A DNA stretch of 64,000 nucleotides from Citrobacter werkmanii NBRC 105721 (GTDB taxonomy: Bacteria > Pseudomonadota > Gammaproteobacteria > Enterobacterales > Enterobacteriaceae). The stretch spans positions 1 through 64,000 of the forward strand of contig BBMW01000018.1 of assembly GCA_000759755.1 (NCBI GenBank). The letters are read 5' to 3'. Shown piece by piece: positions 1-10,708 of the stretch (positions are counted from its first letter, which is position 1; each line of letters opens with the position of its first letter). The notes below the pieces were generated by a model. The model made no database searches and was not told the origin of the DNA. It was given only the letters and a program-made list of their open reading frames with translations. A program made the translations under genes and the position numbers.

Positions 1-244
1 TTCTCCTAAATAATAGCGAAACTGTTATTTCACGGTCTGCGAGATAATCGCCAGCACCAGGGAGGATAACGTTGCTTCAGCAACGGCCCGTAGGGCGAAC
101 ACTAGTGAGTAATCCTCCCGGATGCACCATCTCCCACTTGAATTATTTCCACATACTCTCTGAACATCCCTCAATTCGCTGTCAGCGACAAAATCAATCA
201 ATTACGATAAAATAACGTCTGGTCATTCGGCTTGTGAGAAGACG
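1..244 (+). other. Trailer of a tRNA-Arg operon and yqaB leader
   Basis: No gene is seen here. Positions 111-129 read AATCCTCCCGGATGCACCA, which matches my recollection of the last 19 nt (T-arm end, acceptor stem and CCA) of the enterobacterial tRNA-Arg(ACG) encoded by argVYZQ. The bases before it (61-110) do not form a tRNA body. This is therefore a duplicated tRNA 3' end in the operon trailer, similar in style to the rtT repeats behind tyrT. In E. coli the argVYZQ genes lie just before yqaB, so the intact genes are probably left of the window. Confidence 0.6.
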
Positions 245-811
245 ATGTACGAACGTTATGCGGGTTTGATTTTTGATATGGATGGCACCATCCTGGATAC
301 CGAACCTACGCACCGTAAGGCGTGGCATGAGGTATTGGGCCATTATGGGCTAAGGTTTGATGAACAAGCCATGGTCGCCCTCAATGGTTCCCCAACGTGG
401 CGTATTGCCCAGTCGGTTATTGAATTGAATCATGCCGATCTTGACCCTCATGTTTTGGCACGAGAAAAAACGGACAAGGTAAAAAGCATGCTGCTGGATA
501 GCGTCCAGCCTTTACCGTTGGTTGAAGTGGTGAAAGACTGGTATGGTCGCCGTCCTATGTCGGTAGGGACGGGGAGTGAAAGCGCAATTGCAGAGGCTCT
601 GCTCGCTCACCTTGGTCTGCGTCGCTATTTTGATGCTGTGGTTGCTGCCGATCACGTACAACGCCATAAGCCTGCTCCTGATACGTTCTTGCTCTGTGCT
701 GAGCGAATGGGGGTTGTTCCGGCGCGCTGCGTCGTGTTTGAAGATGCCGATTTTGGACTGCAGGCGGCGAACGCAGCGGGGATGGACGCCGTGGATGTTC
801 GGTTATTGTGA
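245..811 (+). CDS. yqaB: HAD-family sugar phosphatase YqaB (fructose-1-phosphatase type)
   Basis: This 188-residue cytosolic haloacid-dehalogenase phosphatase matches E. coli YqaB in length and sequence. The catalytic motif I is DMDGT, with nucleophile Asp11 and acid/base Asp13. Motif III includes the Lys of HKPAPD, and motif IV is FEDADFG near the C-terminus. The E. coli enzyme dephosphorylates fructose-1-phosphate and 6-phosphogluconate in vitro. The stop codon overlaps the GTG start of yqaA (GTGA), so the two genes are translationally coupled. Assignment is firm; the physiological substrate is not. Confidence 0.93.
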   Translation: MYERYAGLIFDMDGTILDTEPTHRKAWHEVLGHYGLRFDEQAMVALNGSPTWRIAQSVIELNHADLDPHVLAREKTDKVKSMLLDSVQPLPLVEVVKDWYGRRPMSVGTGSESAIAEALLAHLGLRRYFDAVVAADHVQRHKPAPDTFLLCAERMGVVPARCVVFEDADFGLQAANAAGMDAVDVRLL

Positions 812-1236
812 GTGATGGACTATCGCTCCTGTCACTGTTTGCCAGCAGTTTTCTCAGCGCCACGCTATTACCCGGCAATTCTGAAGTTGTTCTGGTTGCC
901 TTGCTGGTTTCTGGGGCCAGTCATCCCTGGGTCTTAGTCTTAACAGCAACAATGGGTAATAGCCTTGGAGGGTTAACTAACGTTATCCTTGGGCGTTTCT
1001 TTCCATTGCGTAAAACATCGCGCTGGCAAGAGAAAGCCACTGGTTGGCTGCGGCGCTATGGCGCTGTCACACTATTATTAAGCTGGATGCCGGTTGTGGG
1101 TGATTTACTGTGCCTGTTAGCTGGATGGATGCGCATCTCGTGGGGCCCAGTTCTCTTTTTCTTATGCCTTGGCAAGGCGTTGCGCTATGTTGTTGTCGCA
1201 GCGGTTACGACGCAAGGCATTATGTGGTGGCACTAA
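808..1236 (+). CDS. yqaA: DedA/SNARE-associated family membrane protein YqaA
   Basis: This 142-residue inner-membrane protein begins at a GTG that overlaps the yqaB stop by four bases. It has about four hydrophobic segments and the VTLLLSWMPVVGD stretch typical of small DedA/SNARE-associated (VTT-domain) proteins. It is almost identical to E. coli YqaA in length and in the central RFFPLRKTSRWQ loop. Its function is not established; larger VTT/DedA proteins help recycle undecaprenyl phosphate, but that should not be assumed for YqaA. It is followed closely by gshA. Confidence 0.9.
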   Translation: MSDGLSLLSLFASSFLSATLLPGNSEVVLVALLVSGASHPWVLVLTATMGNSLGGLTNVILGRFFPLRKTSRWQEKATGWLRRYGAVTLLLSWMPVVGDLLCLLAGWMRISWGPVLFFLCLGKALRYVVVAAVTTQGIMWWH

Positions 1237-1286
1237 TTGTGTTGTGAGATAGCCTTCAGGGTAACCAATACCATTATGCTAATTAA

Positions 1287-2870
<1,584 letters not shown>

Positions 2871-2878
2871 TACAAAAG

Positions 2879-2951
2879 AAAAAGGCCACTCGGGAGTGGC
2901 CAAAATTTCATCTCTGAAAACAGGGATGATGATAACAAATGCGCGTCTTTC
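2879..2951 (-). ncRNA. micA: MicA (SraD) regulatory sRNA
   Basis: The minus strand between gshA and luxS reads GAAAGACGCGCATTTG at its 5' end, the conserved MicA seed. An internal stem follows, and the 3' end is the terminator hairpin GGCCACTC/GAGTGGCC with a U-run. Gene position (gshA-micA-luxS) and the ~72-nt length are as in E. coli and Salmonella. MicA is an Hfq-dependent sRNA that represses ompA and other envelope mRNAs during envelope stress. It lies antisense to the luxS leader. Confidence 0.95.
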
Positions 2952-2957
2952 ATATAC

Positions 2958-2985
2958 TCAGACTCGCCCCGGAACAAAGAGTTCA
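2958..2985 (-). promoter_or_regulatory. Sigma-E promoter of micA
   Basis: Read on the minus strand, a GAACTC -35 element (2979-2984) and a TCTGA -10 element (2958-2962) are separated by 16 bases. This matches the sigma-E consensus (GAACTT, N16, TCTRA). The MicA 5' G at 2951 lies 7 bases downstream of the -10. Known regulation of MicA by sigma-E supports the call. Confidence 0.85.
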
Positions 2986-3019
2986 GATTATTTTTAAAAA
3001 ATTTATCGGAGGTGGCTAA

Positions 3020-3535
3020 ATGCCGTTGTTAGATAGTTTTACTGTCGATCACACCCGGATGGAAGCTCCCGCGGTCCGGGTTGCAAAAACGATGAACACC
3101 CCGCATGGCGACGCAATCACCGTGTTTGATCTGCGTTTCTGCATTCCGAACAAAGAAGTGATGCCTGAGAAAGGTATCCACACGCTGGAACACCTGTTTG
3201 CAGGTTTTATGCGTAACCACCTCAACGGTAACGGCGTTGAGATTATTGATATCTCTCCGATGGGATGCCGCACTGGCTTCTACATGAGTCTGATTGGTAC
3301 CCCGGACGAGCAGCGTGTTGCCGACGCGTGGAAAGCGGCGATGGCTGACGTACTGAAAGTGCAGGATCAAAACCAGATCCCTGAGCTGAACATTTACCAG
3401 TGCGGCACGTATCAGATGCACTCGCTCAGTGAAGCGCAGGACATTGCCCGTCATATCCTTGAGCACGATGTGCGCGTGAACAGCAATGAAGAGCTGGCGC
3501 TGCCGAAAGAGAAGTTGCAGGAGCTGCATATTTAG
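3020..3535 (+). CDS. luxS: S-ribosylhomocysteine lyase (AI-2 synthase) LuxS
   Basis: LuxS cleaves S-ribosylhomocysteine to homocysteine and DPD, the precursor of autoinducer-2. The 171-residue protein carries the metal ligands His54 and His58 in the HTLEH motif, Cys128 in YQCGTY, the catalytic Glu57 and Cys83 in MGCRTG. It belongs to the activated methyl cycle. A strong GGAGG ribosome site is 7 bases before the ATG. Its leader is opposite micA, so the two transcripts can pair. It is separated from convergent emrB by a bidirectional terminator. Confidence 0.98.
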   Translation: MPLLDSFTVDHTRMEAPAVRVAKTMNTPHGDAITVFDLRFCIPNKEVMPEKGIHTLEHLFAGFMRNHLNGNGVEIIDISPMGCRTGFYMSLIGTPDEQRVADAWKAAMADVLKVQDQNQIPELNIYQCGTYQMHSLSEAQDIARHILEHDVRVNSNEELALPKEKLQELHI

Positions 3536-3591
3536 TTGTCATGCAGGAACGCATCTAATCTGGCTGACAAATAATAGGTGCCAGCCGGTAT

Positions 3592-3623
3592 AAAAAAGCC
3601 AGTTCATTTGAACTGGCTTTTTT
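3592..3623. terminator. Bidirectional terminator between luxS and emrB
   Basis: The stem AAAAAAGCCAGTTC pairs with GAACTGGCTTTTTT around a short ATTT loop. The A-run and T-run flanks give a U-tract on both strands, so it can end both luxS and the emrRAB transcript. Confidence 0.92.
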
Positions 3624-3625
3624 GA

Positions 3626-5164
3626 TCAATGCGCGCCGCCGCCACCGCCGCCTGCACCAAACGGTGGTTTAGCGAACCAGACAAGACCAAGCAGCACCAG
3701 GAAGATCCCCGCCGACATCCAGAAGATTTCGTTTGCGGAAATGATCAGCCCTTGATTGGTTATCTGTTGGGCCAGCCAGCCAGAGGCTTGCTCCTTGCTC
3801 ATCCCTAATCCCTGCAGCTGGTTATACATAGCCTGTGCATTTGGGTTGTAGGGGTTAACAGACTCCGTTAACTGCGCATGGTGTAGCGACTCACGGTTAG
3901 TCCACATTGTCGTGGTAATGGAAGTCCCGATAGAACCTGCCAGCGTTCGCGTAAAGTTAGACAAGCTGGACGCCGCCGCCAGACGTTCAGGCGGTAAACC
4001 GGACAGCGTAATGGTTGTCAGCGGCATAAAGAAGCAGGCTACCGCGAAGCCCTGAATAAACTGCGGCCAGGCCGATGCGCCAAAGTCCATACCCGGCTCG
4101 AACGTCCACGCACGCCAGTAGAAACAGACGGCGTACATAATAAAACTGAACGTGACCAGCCGACGCATATCCAGCTTATGCGCGAAGCGACCGATTATCG
4201 GCGACAGGATCACCGGGATCACCCCAACCGGCGCGGAGGCCAGACCGGCCCAGGTTGCCGTATATCCGTAAACCTCCTGCAATAGCTGCGGCAGCAGGAC
4301 GATTGCGCCGAAGTAGAGCATATAGGCCAGACTGATACACAAGCAGCCGATGGTAAAGTTTCGCGACTTAAACAGCGAGAGGTCGACAATCGGATGCTCG
4401 TCGGTAAGCTCCCAGACGATCAGGAAGCTGATAGCGACAACGGCGACCACCGTCAGGATGATAATCTCCTGTGAGGCAAACCAGTCCAGCTCTTTGCCGC
4501 GGTCGAGCATAATCTGCAAGCTACCGATACCAATGACCAGCAATGCCAGACCAATGGCGTCAATGCGTCGCTGCTCGGTTTTGGTTTCTCGTCCGCGTAG
4601 AGTTTGCAGGGTCATCAATACCACCGCCGCGCCGATTGGCACGTTGATGAAGAATATCCAACCCCAGTGATAGTTGTCGCTAATATAGCCCCCAAGAATC
4701 GGGCCGCATATTGGGGCGACAATCACCGTCATCGACCATAGCGCGAGGGCGATGGAACGCTTGGCGGGAGGATAATTATTCAGCAACAGGCTTTGCGAAA
4801 GCGGAATTAATGGACCGGCGACAATCCCTTGTACCACGCGGAAGAAAATCAGCATGTTCAGGCTGTTGGACATACCGCACGCCCACGACGCAATGGCGAA
4901 AGCGATAGTCGACCACATAAATAGCTTCACTTCGCCAACGCGCTTTGCCAGCCAGCCGGTGATCGGAATAGAGATAGCGTTCGCCACCCCAAAAGAGGTG
5001 ATCACCCAGGTCCCCTGGCTCAGCGAAGAGCCCAGGTTCCCGGCGATAGTGGGGATCGCCACGTTAGCAATGGTGGAGTCCAGCACCTGCATGAATGTCG
5101 CCATAGACAGCGCGATCGTCATAATGACGAGCTGCGCGCCTTCCAGCGGTTTTTGCTGTTGCAT
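3626..5164 (-). CDS. emrB: EmrB multidrug efflux MFS transporter (DHA2, 14 TM)
   Basis: EmrB is the inner-membrane H+ antiporter of the EmrAB-TolC pump, which expels uncouplers (CCCP), nalidixic acid and other hydrophobic compounds. The chosen start gives 512 residues, equal to E. coli EmrB; an in-frame codon nine bases upstream lacks homology. The DHA2 motif with Asp in LDSTIANVAIP sits in TM1, and motif A-like residues follow TM2. The C-terminus ends in a glycine run (GAGGGGGGAH). It lies 16 bp after emrA in the emrRAB operon. Confidence 0.97.
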   Translation of the reverse strand: MQQQKPLEGAQLVIMTIALSMATFMQVLDSTIANVAIPTIAGNLGSSLSQGTWVITSFGVANAISIPITGWLAKRVGEVKLFMWSTIAFAIASWACGMSNSLNMLIFFRVVQGIVAGPLIPLSQSLLLNNYPPAKRSIALALWSMTVIVAPICGPILGGYISDNYHWGWIFFINVPIGAAVVLMTLQTLRGRETKTEQRRIDAIGLALLVIGIGSLQIMLDRGKELDWFASQEIIILTVVAVVAISFLIVWELTDEHPIVDLSLFKSRNFTIGCLCISLAYMLYFGAIVLLPQLLQEVYGYTATWAGLASAPVGVIPVILSPIIGRFAHKLDMRRLVTFSFIMYAVCFYWRAWTFEPGMDFGASAWPQFIQGFAVACFFMPLTTITLSGLPPERLAAASSLSNFTRTLAGSIGTSITTTMWTNRESLHHAQLTESVNPYNPNAQAMYNQLQGLGMSKEQASGWLAQQITNQGLIISANEIFWMSAGIFLVLLGLVWFAKPPFGAGGGGGGAH

Positions 5165-5180
5165 CACACGCACCTTTGAA

Positions 5181-6353
5181 TTAGCCCGCGTTGGCCCGCA
5201 CGATCTCTTCGATCATCTTATTGACCGGATCAAGGTTGATTTCACGTGCATTACTTTCTGATACCGGTGTGGTACGGACCTGGCTTGCCAGAATTTGTCC
5301 GTCGCGATTTGAGGTATCTACCGTAACCAGCGTGGACAAACCGATCCGCAGCGGATGCTGCGCCAGTTGCTGCGCATCCAGTTCGATACGTACCGGCAGA
5401 CGCTGGACGACTTTGATCCAGTTACCGGTTGCGTTTTGCGCAGGCAGGAGAGAAAAGGCGCTGCCCGTACCCATATCCAGGCCAACAATTTTACCGGTGT
5501 ATTTCACGTCATCGCCGTAAATATCACTGATAACCGTCGCAGGCTGGCCGATACGCATGTGCGCAAGCTGCGTTTCTTTAAAGTTGGCATCGACCCACAG
5601 GTTGGTGGCCGGAACAACCGCCATCAGCGGCGTGGTTGGGCTGATTTGCGCGCCAGGCTGGACGGAACGACGGGAAACATAGCCGGTCATTGGACTGACG
5701 ATTCTGGTACGTTCCAGGGCCAGCCAGGCGTTGCGCACTTCGGTAGCGGCCTGTTGTACAGCAGGCTGATCTTCCAGCTTGCTGCCGAGAATCATCGCCT
5801 GGTTAGCATTATATTGTTGGATTGCGACATCAAGCTGCGCCTGAGCGCTGGCAACGGCATCACGCGCATGTTGCAGTTCTTCGCGGCCAATCAGGTTCGC
5901 ATTGCCCAGCGGTACGCGACGATTAAAATCGCTTTGCGCCTGTGCCAGAGCGGTTTTCTGCACTTCAATGCTTGCCTGTAACTGCTTGCTGTTGATCATC
6001 AGCTGGTGCGTCTGACGCACGCTGGAAGCCAATGCCGTTTTGGCTTTTTCAAATGCCTGCTTAGCATCCGTCTGATCGAGGGTAACCAGCACATCGCCTT
6101 GTTTAACAAAGTCAGTGTTATCAGCCCAGACTTTCGTCACGCTGCCTGATACCTGCGCCATGATTTGAACCTGGTTCCCTGCCACGTACGCATCGTCCGT
6201 CTCTTCGACATGACGCAGTACTAAAAACCAATAAATCCCATATGCCACGGCAATGATAATAAAGAGCAAGGTCAGAAGGAGCAGCGCATTTTTACGTTTG
6301 CCATTCTTCTTAACCGGTTGCTGCGGGGTTTGAGTCTCCGCATTTGCGCTCAT
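5181..6353 (-). CDS. emrA: EmrA periplasmic adaptor (membrane fusion protein)
   Basis: EmrA links EmrB to TolC across the periplasm. The 390-residue protein has a short cytosolic N-terminus (Gln/Pro/Lys rich), one membrane helix at about residues 26-46, a biotinyl-lipoyl-like half motif, a long alpha-helical hairpin at about 95-205, a second lipoyl half and a beta-barrel domain. The start at MSANAET is chosen over a codon four residues upstream because it matches E. coli. It is transcribed with emrR and emrB. Confidence 0.97.
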   Translation of the reverse strand: MSANAETQTPQQPVKKNGKRKNALLLLTLLFIIIAVAYGIYWFLVLRHVEETDDAYVAGNQVQIMAQVSGSVTKVWADNTDFVKQGDVLVTLDQTDAKQAFEKAKTALASSVRQTHQLMINSKQLQASIEVQKTALAQAQSDFNRRVPLGNANLIGREELQHARDAVASAQAQLDVAIQQYNANQAMILGSKLEDQPAVQQAATEVRNAWLALERTRIVSPMTGYVSRRSVQPGAQISPTTPLMAVVPATNLWVDANFKETQLAHMRIGQPATVISDIYGDDVKYTGKIVGLDMGTGSAFSLLPAQNATGNWIKVVQRLPVRIELDAQQLAQHPLRIGLSTLVTVDTSNRDGQILASQVRTTPVSESNAREINLDPVNKMIEEIVRANAG

Positions 6354-6480
6354 GTTGTTCTCCACGATCTTATTTTTTTCACATCGGCTGAGCCGACCTG
6401 TTCATCAGAAAGGCCAGCAGTATGCGTGCTGGCCTGTCGGTTTTCATTTATAAATCTGGATTTCTGAGCGAGTCGGCGCG

Positions 6481-7011
6481 TTAGCGCAGCGCTTCTAATA
6501 CCGTGCCATCCTGCTCCATCTGATCAAGACGGGTCAGAAGTTTACGGGTGATTTGCTCAAGCTGATCTTTTTCGGTGGTGCTGAGAGATGACCAGAGTTG
6601 ATGCAGGCAGTTGTGCTGAGGTGGTAAAACCTCTTGCAAAAAAGCATGGCCTTTTTCGGTCAATTGCAGATGCAGACAGCGGCGATCGTTATCGCTTTCG
6701 CGACGTTCAATCCAGCCACGTTTTTCTAACTCATCCGCAATGCGGGTAGCGTTAGTCCGTGACGAGCCAAGCGCGCAACTCAGTTCAGAAGGCTGAATAC
6801 TGTGGTTTTCCTGAGACTCCAGCGTAATCAACGCCATAAACAATGTCTCGTTAATCCCTTGAGCTTTCAGCATCTTATTGCGATTTTCCAGCAGCTTGCC
6901 TTGCATGTGCATGCAAAGACGAGTCAGAAGCACTTCCTGATAAGGGAACTCTTCGTAGCGGCTGGCGCGAAATTTTAGCATTTGTTCAATGGGCGTAAAC
7001 GAACTATCCAT
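6481..7011 (-). CDS. emrR: MarR-family repressor EmrR (MprA)
   Basis: EmrR represses the emrRAB operon and is released by uncouplers and salicylate-like ligands. The 176-residue protein matches E. coli MprA in length, with a winged helix-turn-helix at about 55-110 ([22 protein letters not shown]) and the DxR wing (SDNDRR). It also influences microcin B17-type genes in E. coli. The gene heads the emrRAB operon, 127 bp before emrA, with its promoter in 7042-7070. Confidence 0.97.
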   Translation of the reverse strand: MDSSFTPIEQMLKFRASRYEEFPYQEVLLTRLCMHMQGKLLENRNKMLKAQGINETLFMALITLESQENHSIQPSELSCALGSSRTNATRIADELEKRGWIERRESDNDRRCLHLQLTEKGHAFLQEVLPPQHNCLHQLWSSLSTTEKDQLEQITRKLLTRLDQMEQDGTVLEALR

Positions 7012-7041
7012 TTGGGTATAACCTCATTAATTTCAGCCGAT

Positions 7042-7070
7042 ATAGTAACGACAGTGACAAATAAAGTAAA
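7042..7070 (-). promoter_or_regulatory. Predicted emrRAB promoter
   Basis: On the minus strand TTTACT (-35, 7065-7070) and TACTAT (-10, 7042-7047) are separated by 17 bp, about 30 bp before the emrR ATG. The imperfect dyad in the spacer (TTGTCACTGTCGTTAC) corresponds to the region where EmrR is known to bind in E. coli. The -35 is weak; the assignment rests partly on conservation. Confidence 0.55.
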
Positions 7071-7101
7071 TGTATTATTTATTTAAAATGATTGTTTTTA
7101 T

Positions 7102-7437
7102 CTATAAGCCAACCAGCATTTTCCAGGCTAATCCGTAGCCCAGAGCACTCAGTAAGGTCGGAATGATGATGCTGCGGGTCTTATAGAAGCTTGCGCCCAG
7201 TATGACAAACCCCACCAGCGTAGGCACGAACCGGCGAGCATCGTGCATCACTTCTGGCGCGGTAGACACCACCAACAGGGCGCAAATTGATGCAATGCCA
7301 ATGGTGTCGAGTAATATGCCCGTCGCGCCGCGTCTTGTCGGGCGAACATTCCCCACCCCAAGACGGAGCGGTAAATAGCGAAAGCAGTAATTCACGCAGC
7401 CGACCAGCAGGCCGAGCAGTAAAACTTCATAGCTCAT
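7102..7437 (-). CDS. ygaH: Branched-chain amino acid exporter small subunit YgaH (AzlD type)
   Basis: YgaH is the small membrane partner of YgaZ; in E. coli the pair exports L-valine and L-methionine. The 111-residue protein has four hydrophobic helices and belongs to the AzlD family. Its start lies inside the last codons of ygaZ (11-bp overlap), so the two are translationally coupled and probably form one complex. Confidence 0.93.
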   Translation of the reverse strand: MSYEVLLLGLLVGCVNYCFRYLPLRLGVGNVRPTRRGATGILLDTIGIASICALLVVSTAPEVMHDARRFVPTLVGFVILGASFYKTRSIIIPTLLSALGYGLAWKMLVGL

Positions 7438-8164
7438 CCGGTCCTCCCTGCCAAAATGACTGGAGCAACGCGGTCAGGCATCCGCAGACGATGCCCAAAA
7501 GGATGGCGGCAGGGATAGAAAAGAGTATTACCCCCGCCAGCGCGCCAGCCAGTGCGGCAGTCACGCAGAGCGCCTGTTGACGCTGGAAAGAGGCGAGCAG
7601 GAAACTCATAAATAGCGCCGGAAGCATGAAGCCCAGTGCCGCTTCAACCGCGGGATAATCTTTGAGTAAACCACTACCGGAAAACGCGCCGACCACCGTG
7701 CCGAATACCCAGGAAGCCCAGGAACATAGCGCAATGCCAATCATCCAGTTTTCACTCCAGCGCCGATTATCCCGTACCAGTTTAGCCGTTGCGGCGGCAA
7801 AGACTTCATCGGTGAGGCCAAAGGCCCACAGCGCGCTTTTGGGTTTGTTCAGTCGCTGTGTGATACGGCTGCGCAGGGAGGGACCGTATAAAACATGGCG
7901 GACATCCATAGCCATAACGGTCAGTGCGGCGACCCACAGAGAACTGCCTGCGGCAAGCATGGTGGTAATGACAAACTGGCTGGCCCCCGCATAAATAATG
8001 CAGGAGAAAAAGACGCTTTCGACCGGCGTAAAGCCAAGGCGAGTAGCATTGAGACCAAATGCAAAAGCGACCGGAATATAGCTGATAACTATCGGTAGAC
8101 TGTCTTTGCATCCTTCCGTTAACGTCGCCGAACGGGATCCGGACTGGGGTATAGGGCTTTCCAT
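7427..8164 (-). CDS. ygaZ: Branched-chain amino acid exporter large subunit YgaZ (AzlC type)
   Basis: YgaZ is the large inner-membrane subunit of the YgaZH valine/methionine exporter. The 245-residue product equals E. coli YgaZ in length and carries AzlC-family features: [19 protein letters not shown] at the N-terminus and YAGASQF in the second helix region. About seven membrane segments are visible. Known control by Lrp in E. coli was not tested here. It overlaps ygaH by 11 bp. Confidence 0.95.
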   Translation of the reverse strand: MESPIPQSGSRSATLTEGCKDSLPIVISYIPVAFAFGLNATRLGFTPVESVFFSCIIYAGASQFVITTMLAAGSSLWVAALTVMAMDVRHVLYGPSLRSRITQRLNKPKSALWAFGLTDEVFAAATAKLVRDNRRWSENWMIGIALCSWASWVFGTVVGAFSGSGLLKDYPAVEAALGFMLPALFMSFLLASFQRQQALCVTAALAGALAGVILFSIPAAILLGIVCGCLTALLQSFWQGGPDEL

Positions 8165-8228
8165 AGGGTTATAGGTTTCATTACCGAAATTAATATAACT
8201 TGGTTCAATGAGTTATAACCTTAGCAGA

Positions 8229-8265
8229 CTGATGGGCTCCTTAACACCCTGTGGAGCCCAATCAG
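8229..8265. terminator. Hairpin after the ygaY-type MFS gene
   Basis: GGGCTCC and GGAGCCC pair around TTAACACCCTGT, and the outer CTGAT/ATCAG arms extend the stem with one bulge. It lies between the MFS gene stop (8287) and ygaZ. No clear U-run follows, so termination is inferred from structure and place. Confidence 0.6.
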
Positions 8266-8286
8266 CGGTAAACAAGCGCTATACGC

Positions 8287-9471
8287 TTAATTTACGGCTT
8301 CCTGACGGTGAAAACCTCGCCACCAGACCAACAGGTTGAGTACGGCAACGGTCGTACCCGCCAGACAAACGCCAGCCCAACCGGCATGCTGCCAGGCGGA
8401 AGCGGAAATCAACGAACCAGCGGCACCGCCAATAAAATAGCTGGTCATGTAGCCGGCGGTCAGACGGTTACGTGCATCCGGATGAATACGATAGATAACC
8501 GTCTGGTTCGTGATATGCACCCCCTGAACGGTGAGATCCAGAATCAGGATGCCGATAATCAGCATCGGCACCGAAGTATGCCCGAGCCAGATAGCCAGCC
8601 ACGAGAGCAACAGTAACAACAGGCCAACGGTAGTGGTGAGATGTGATTTTCCTTTATCGGCAAAGCCACCCGCCGGGCGCGCGCCTAACGCACCAGCCGC
8701 CCCCGCCAGACCGAACAGACCGATCATCCCCTCTGAATAGTTAAACGGCGGCGCGGCGAGCAAAAATGCCATTGAGGTCCACAGAATGCTGAAGTTGGCA
8801 AAGGTCAGACAGCCCAGCATCGCGCGGGTACGCAGCAGTTTATCGTGGATAAACAGGCTGAATACGGAGCCTAACAGTTGCGGATAGTTAAGATGGGTAT
8901 CTGATTTCATCTTCGGCAGACCGCGCCACAGCGCAATTGCCATCAACGCCATCAGTATCGATGCCACCCAAAATACGGTGCGCCAACCGCCAAGGTTCGC
9001 CAGTAATCCCGCTACGGTACGCGCCAGCAGAATCCCCAGCAACAGACCGCTCATAATCGTCCCGACGACTTTCCCGCGCTTGTCCGGGGTGGCAAGCGTT
9101 GCCGCCAGTGGAACCAGGATCTGCGCCACTACCGAGAACAGTCCGGTCAGGGCGGTGCCGAGGATCAGCATGCCCAACGACTGGCTACTGGCGGTAATCA
9201 GCATGCCGCCAGCCGCCAGCAGCGTCATGGAAACAATCAACATCCGGCGTTCAAACATGTCGCCAAGCGGTACCAGGAATAGCAGACCTGCGGCATAGCC
9301 GAGCTGGGCCGCGGTGACGATAAATCCCGCTGTACTGGCTGACAGTGAGAAGTTGCGGGCGATGGTGTCGAGCAGTGGTTGCGCGTAATAGTTACTGGCG
9401 ACGGCAAGGCCGGTGGCGATAGACATTAACAGGATCAGCGAAGGGCTAAGTCCCTGAGTGGTTTTCGTCAT
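8287..9471 (-). CDS. ygaY: MFS transporter, intact YgaY-type
   Basis: This 394-residue, 12-helix major facilitator carries the motif A variant LGDMFERR between TM2 and TM3 and resembles sugar/drug efflux members. It occupies the position of E. coli ygaY, which is disrupted in K-12; here the frame is unbroken. The start at MTKTTQGL is chosen because the membrane domain begins soon after and the 46 extra in-frame residues upstream look non-coding. The substrate is unknown. It stands alone between ygaZ and proX, with a REP element behind proX at its 5' side. Confidence 0.85.
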   Translation of the reverse strand: MTKTTQGLSPSLILLMSIATGLAVASNYYAQPLLDTIARNFSLSASTAGFIVTAAQLGYAAGLLFLVPLGDMFERRMLIVSMTLLAAGGMLITASSQSLGMLILGTALTGLFSVVAQILVPLAATLATPDKRGKVVGTIMSGLLLGILLARTVAGLLANLGGWRTVFWVASILMALMAIALWRGLPKMKSDTHLNYPQLLGSVFSLFIHDKLLRTRAMLGCLTFANFSILWTSMAFLLAAPPFNYSEGMIGLFGLAGAAGALGARPAGGFADKGKSHLTTTVGLLLLLLSWLAIWLGHTSVPMLIIGILILDLTVQGVHITNQTVIYRIHPDARNRLTAGYMTSYFIGGAAGSLISASAWQHAGWAGVCLAGTTVAVLNLLVWWRGFHRQEAVN

Positions 9472-9581
9472 GGTTTTCAACTGAATAATGGGTTGCAGAA
9501 AACAATCATAACGGAAGTGATTAACTGTTGCTGATTTGTTGGGTGATGGATTGTGCGGTTTAGGGGGATAGAGGGAAACTG

Positions 9582-9607
9582 GCCGGATAAGCGTTAGCGT
9601 ATCCGGC
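9582..9607. repeat. REP element between proX and the MFS gene
   Basis: GCCGGATA and TATCCGGC form the imperfect palindrome typical of enterobacterial REP/PU units, just after the proX stop. Such elements stabilise upstream mRNA and can end transcription. Confidence 0.8.
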
Positions 9608-9619
9608 ATTCAGTCGATG

Positions 9620-10615
9620 TTATTTCTGCGCAGCCAGCGCTTCGTTTACCCAGCCGTCGAACTGCTGCTGGTGGGCTTTGATCCAGCCGTCTACGTGACC
9701 CTGAACATCGGCTTCAGACGCTTTACCGTCATGCATCATCGCGTTCTGTGCGTTGATATCCGCCAACGGTAATTTCATGATAGCGAACAGTTTCGCTGCC
9801 GCTGGGTTTTTCTCCGCCCAGGCTTTGTTGGCGACGATGTGCATGGTGTTCACCGGGAAACCGTAGTTTGCACCGTTTGGCAGTTTGGTATCGATATCTT
9901 TCTGCTCACCCGGCAGGGAAGAGAATGGTACCTGCAACCAGACCACATCTTTGCCCGGCTTCATCACGTCGCTGACCCAGTACGGAGTCCAGGTGTAGTA
10001 GAGGATCGGTTTGCCTTCTTTAAAGCGGGTGATGGTGTCTGCCATCATCGCCGCATAGTTACCGTGGCTGACCTCGACCGTTTTTTCCAGATCGAAGGCT
10101 TTGTTCTGGTGGTTGATCACCGCTTCACAACCCCAGCCAGGAGAACAGCCCATCATATCGGCTTTTCCGTCACCGTTGGTGTCAAAAATTTTGGCAATCT
10201 TGGGATCTTTTAACTGGGCGATGTTGGTGATTTTGTACTGCTCAGCGGTTTTTTTGTCGATCAGATAACCCTGTGCAGCACCCGTAACGAATACCCCCTC
10301 GCGATAAAACTTTTTGTCTCCGCCTGCCGCGGCGTACATATCATCATGCAGCGGCTGCCAGTTCACGGCGGTAAAAGTTGCATCGCCAGAGGCAATGGAG
10401 GTATAGCCGACGTTGTAGTCAACTTCGCTGGTTTTGTTAACGGTGTAACCCAGTTTCTCCAGCGCGCGGGCGACCAGTTGCGTCTGGAAGGATTCTTCAG
10501 AGATAGTGCTCTGGATTGGCTGTACGGTGATGCCTTTGCCCGGCAGGTCGGCAGCGAAAGCGCTGGTGGAGACAAGGGTAGCAAACGCTGTGGCAAAAAG
10601 TACGATATGTCGCAT
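9620..10615 (-). CDS. proX: Glycine betaine/proline-betaine binding protein ProX
   Basis: ProX is the periplasmic high-affinity receptor of the ProU (ProVWX) osmoprotectant ABC importer. The 331-residue precursor has a signal peptide with likely cleavage after SAFA (residue ~21). Trp residues that cage the betaine ammonium group are visible in NWQP and YTWTPYW. A disulfide pair is likely from CSPGWGC. It is the last gene of the proVWX operon; a REP element separates it from proW, which may help set higher proX mRNA levels. Confidence 0.97.
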   Translation of the reverse strand: MRHIVLFATAFATLVSTSAFAADLPGKGITVQPIQSTISEESFQTQLVARALEKLGYTVNKTSEVDYNVGYTSIASGDATFTAVNWQPLHDDMYAAAGGDKKFYREGVFVTGAAQGYLIDKKTAEQYKITNIAQLKDPKIAKIFDTNGDGKADMMGCSPGWGCEAVINHQNKAFDLEKTVEVSHGNYAAMMADTITRFKEGKPILYYTWTPYWVSDVMKPGKDVVWLQVPFSSLPGEQKDIDTKLPNGANYGFPVNTMHIVANKAWAEKNPAAAKLFAIMKLPLADINAQNAMMHDGKASEADVQGHVDGWIKAHQQQFDGWVNEALAAQK

Positions 10616-10672
10616 CGTTGTTCCTTATTACACTTCATCCTGAATGATTTTGTGCAAGTTAATGAATTGTAG

Positions 10673-10698
10673 GCCCGGTAAGCAATGCGCTACCGGGC
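10673..10698. repeat. REP-like palindrome between proW and proX
   Basis: GCCCGGTA and TACCGGGC pair around AGCAATGCGC. It lies inside the proU operon between proW and proX, where a stable hairpin can protect the upstream message or lower read-through. Confidence 0.75.
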
Positions 10699-10708
10699 AA
10701 CGGGTGTA

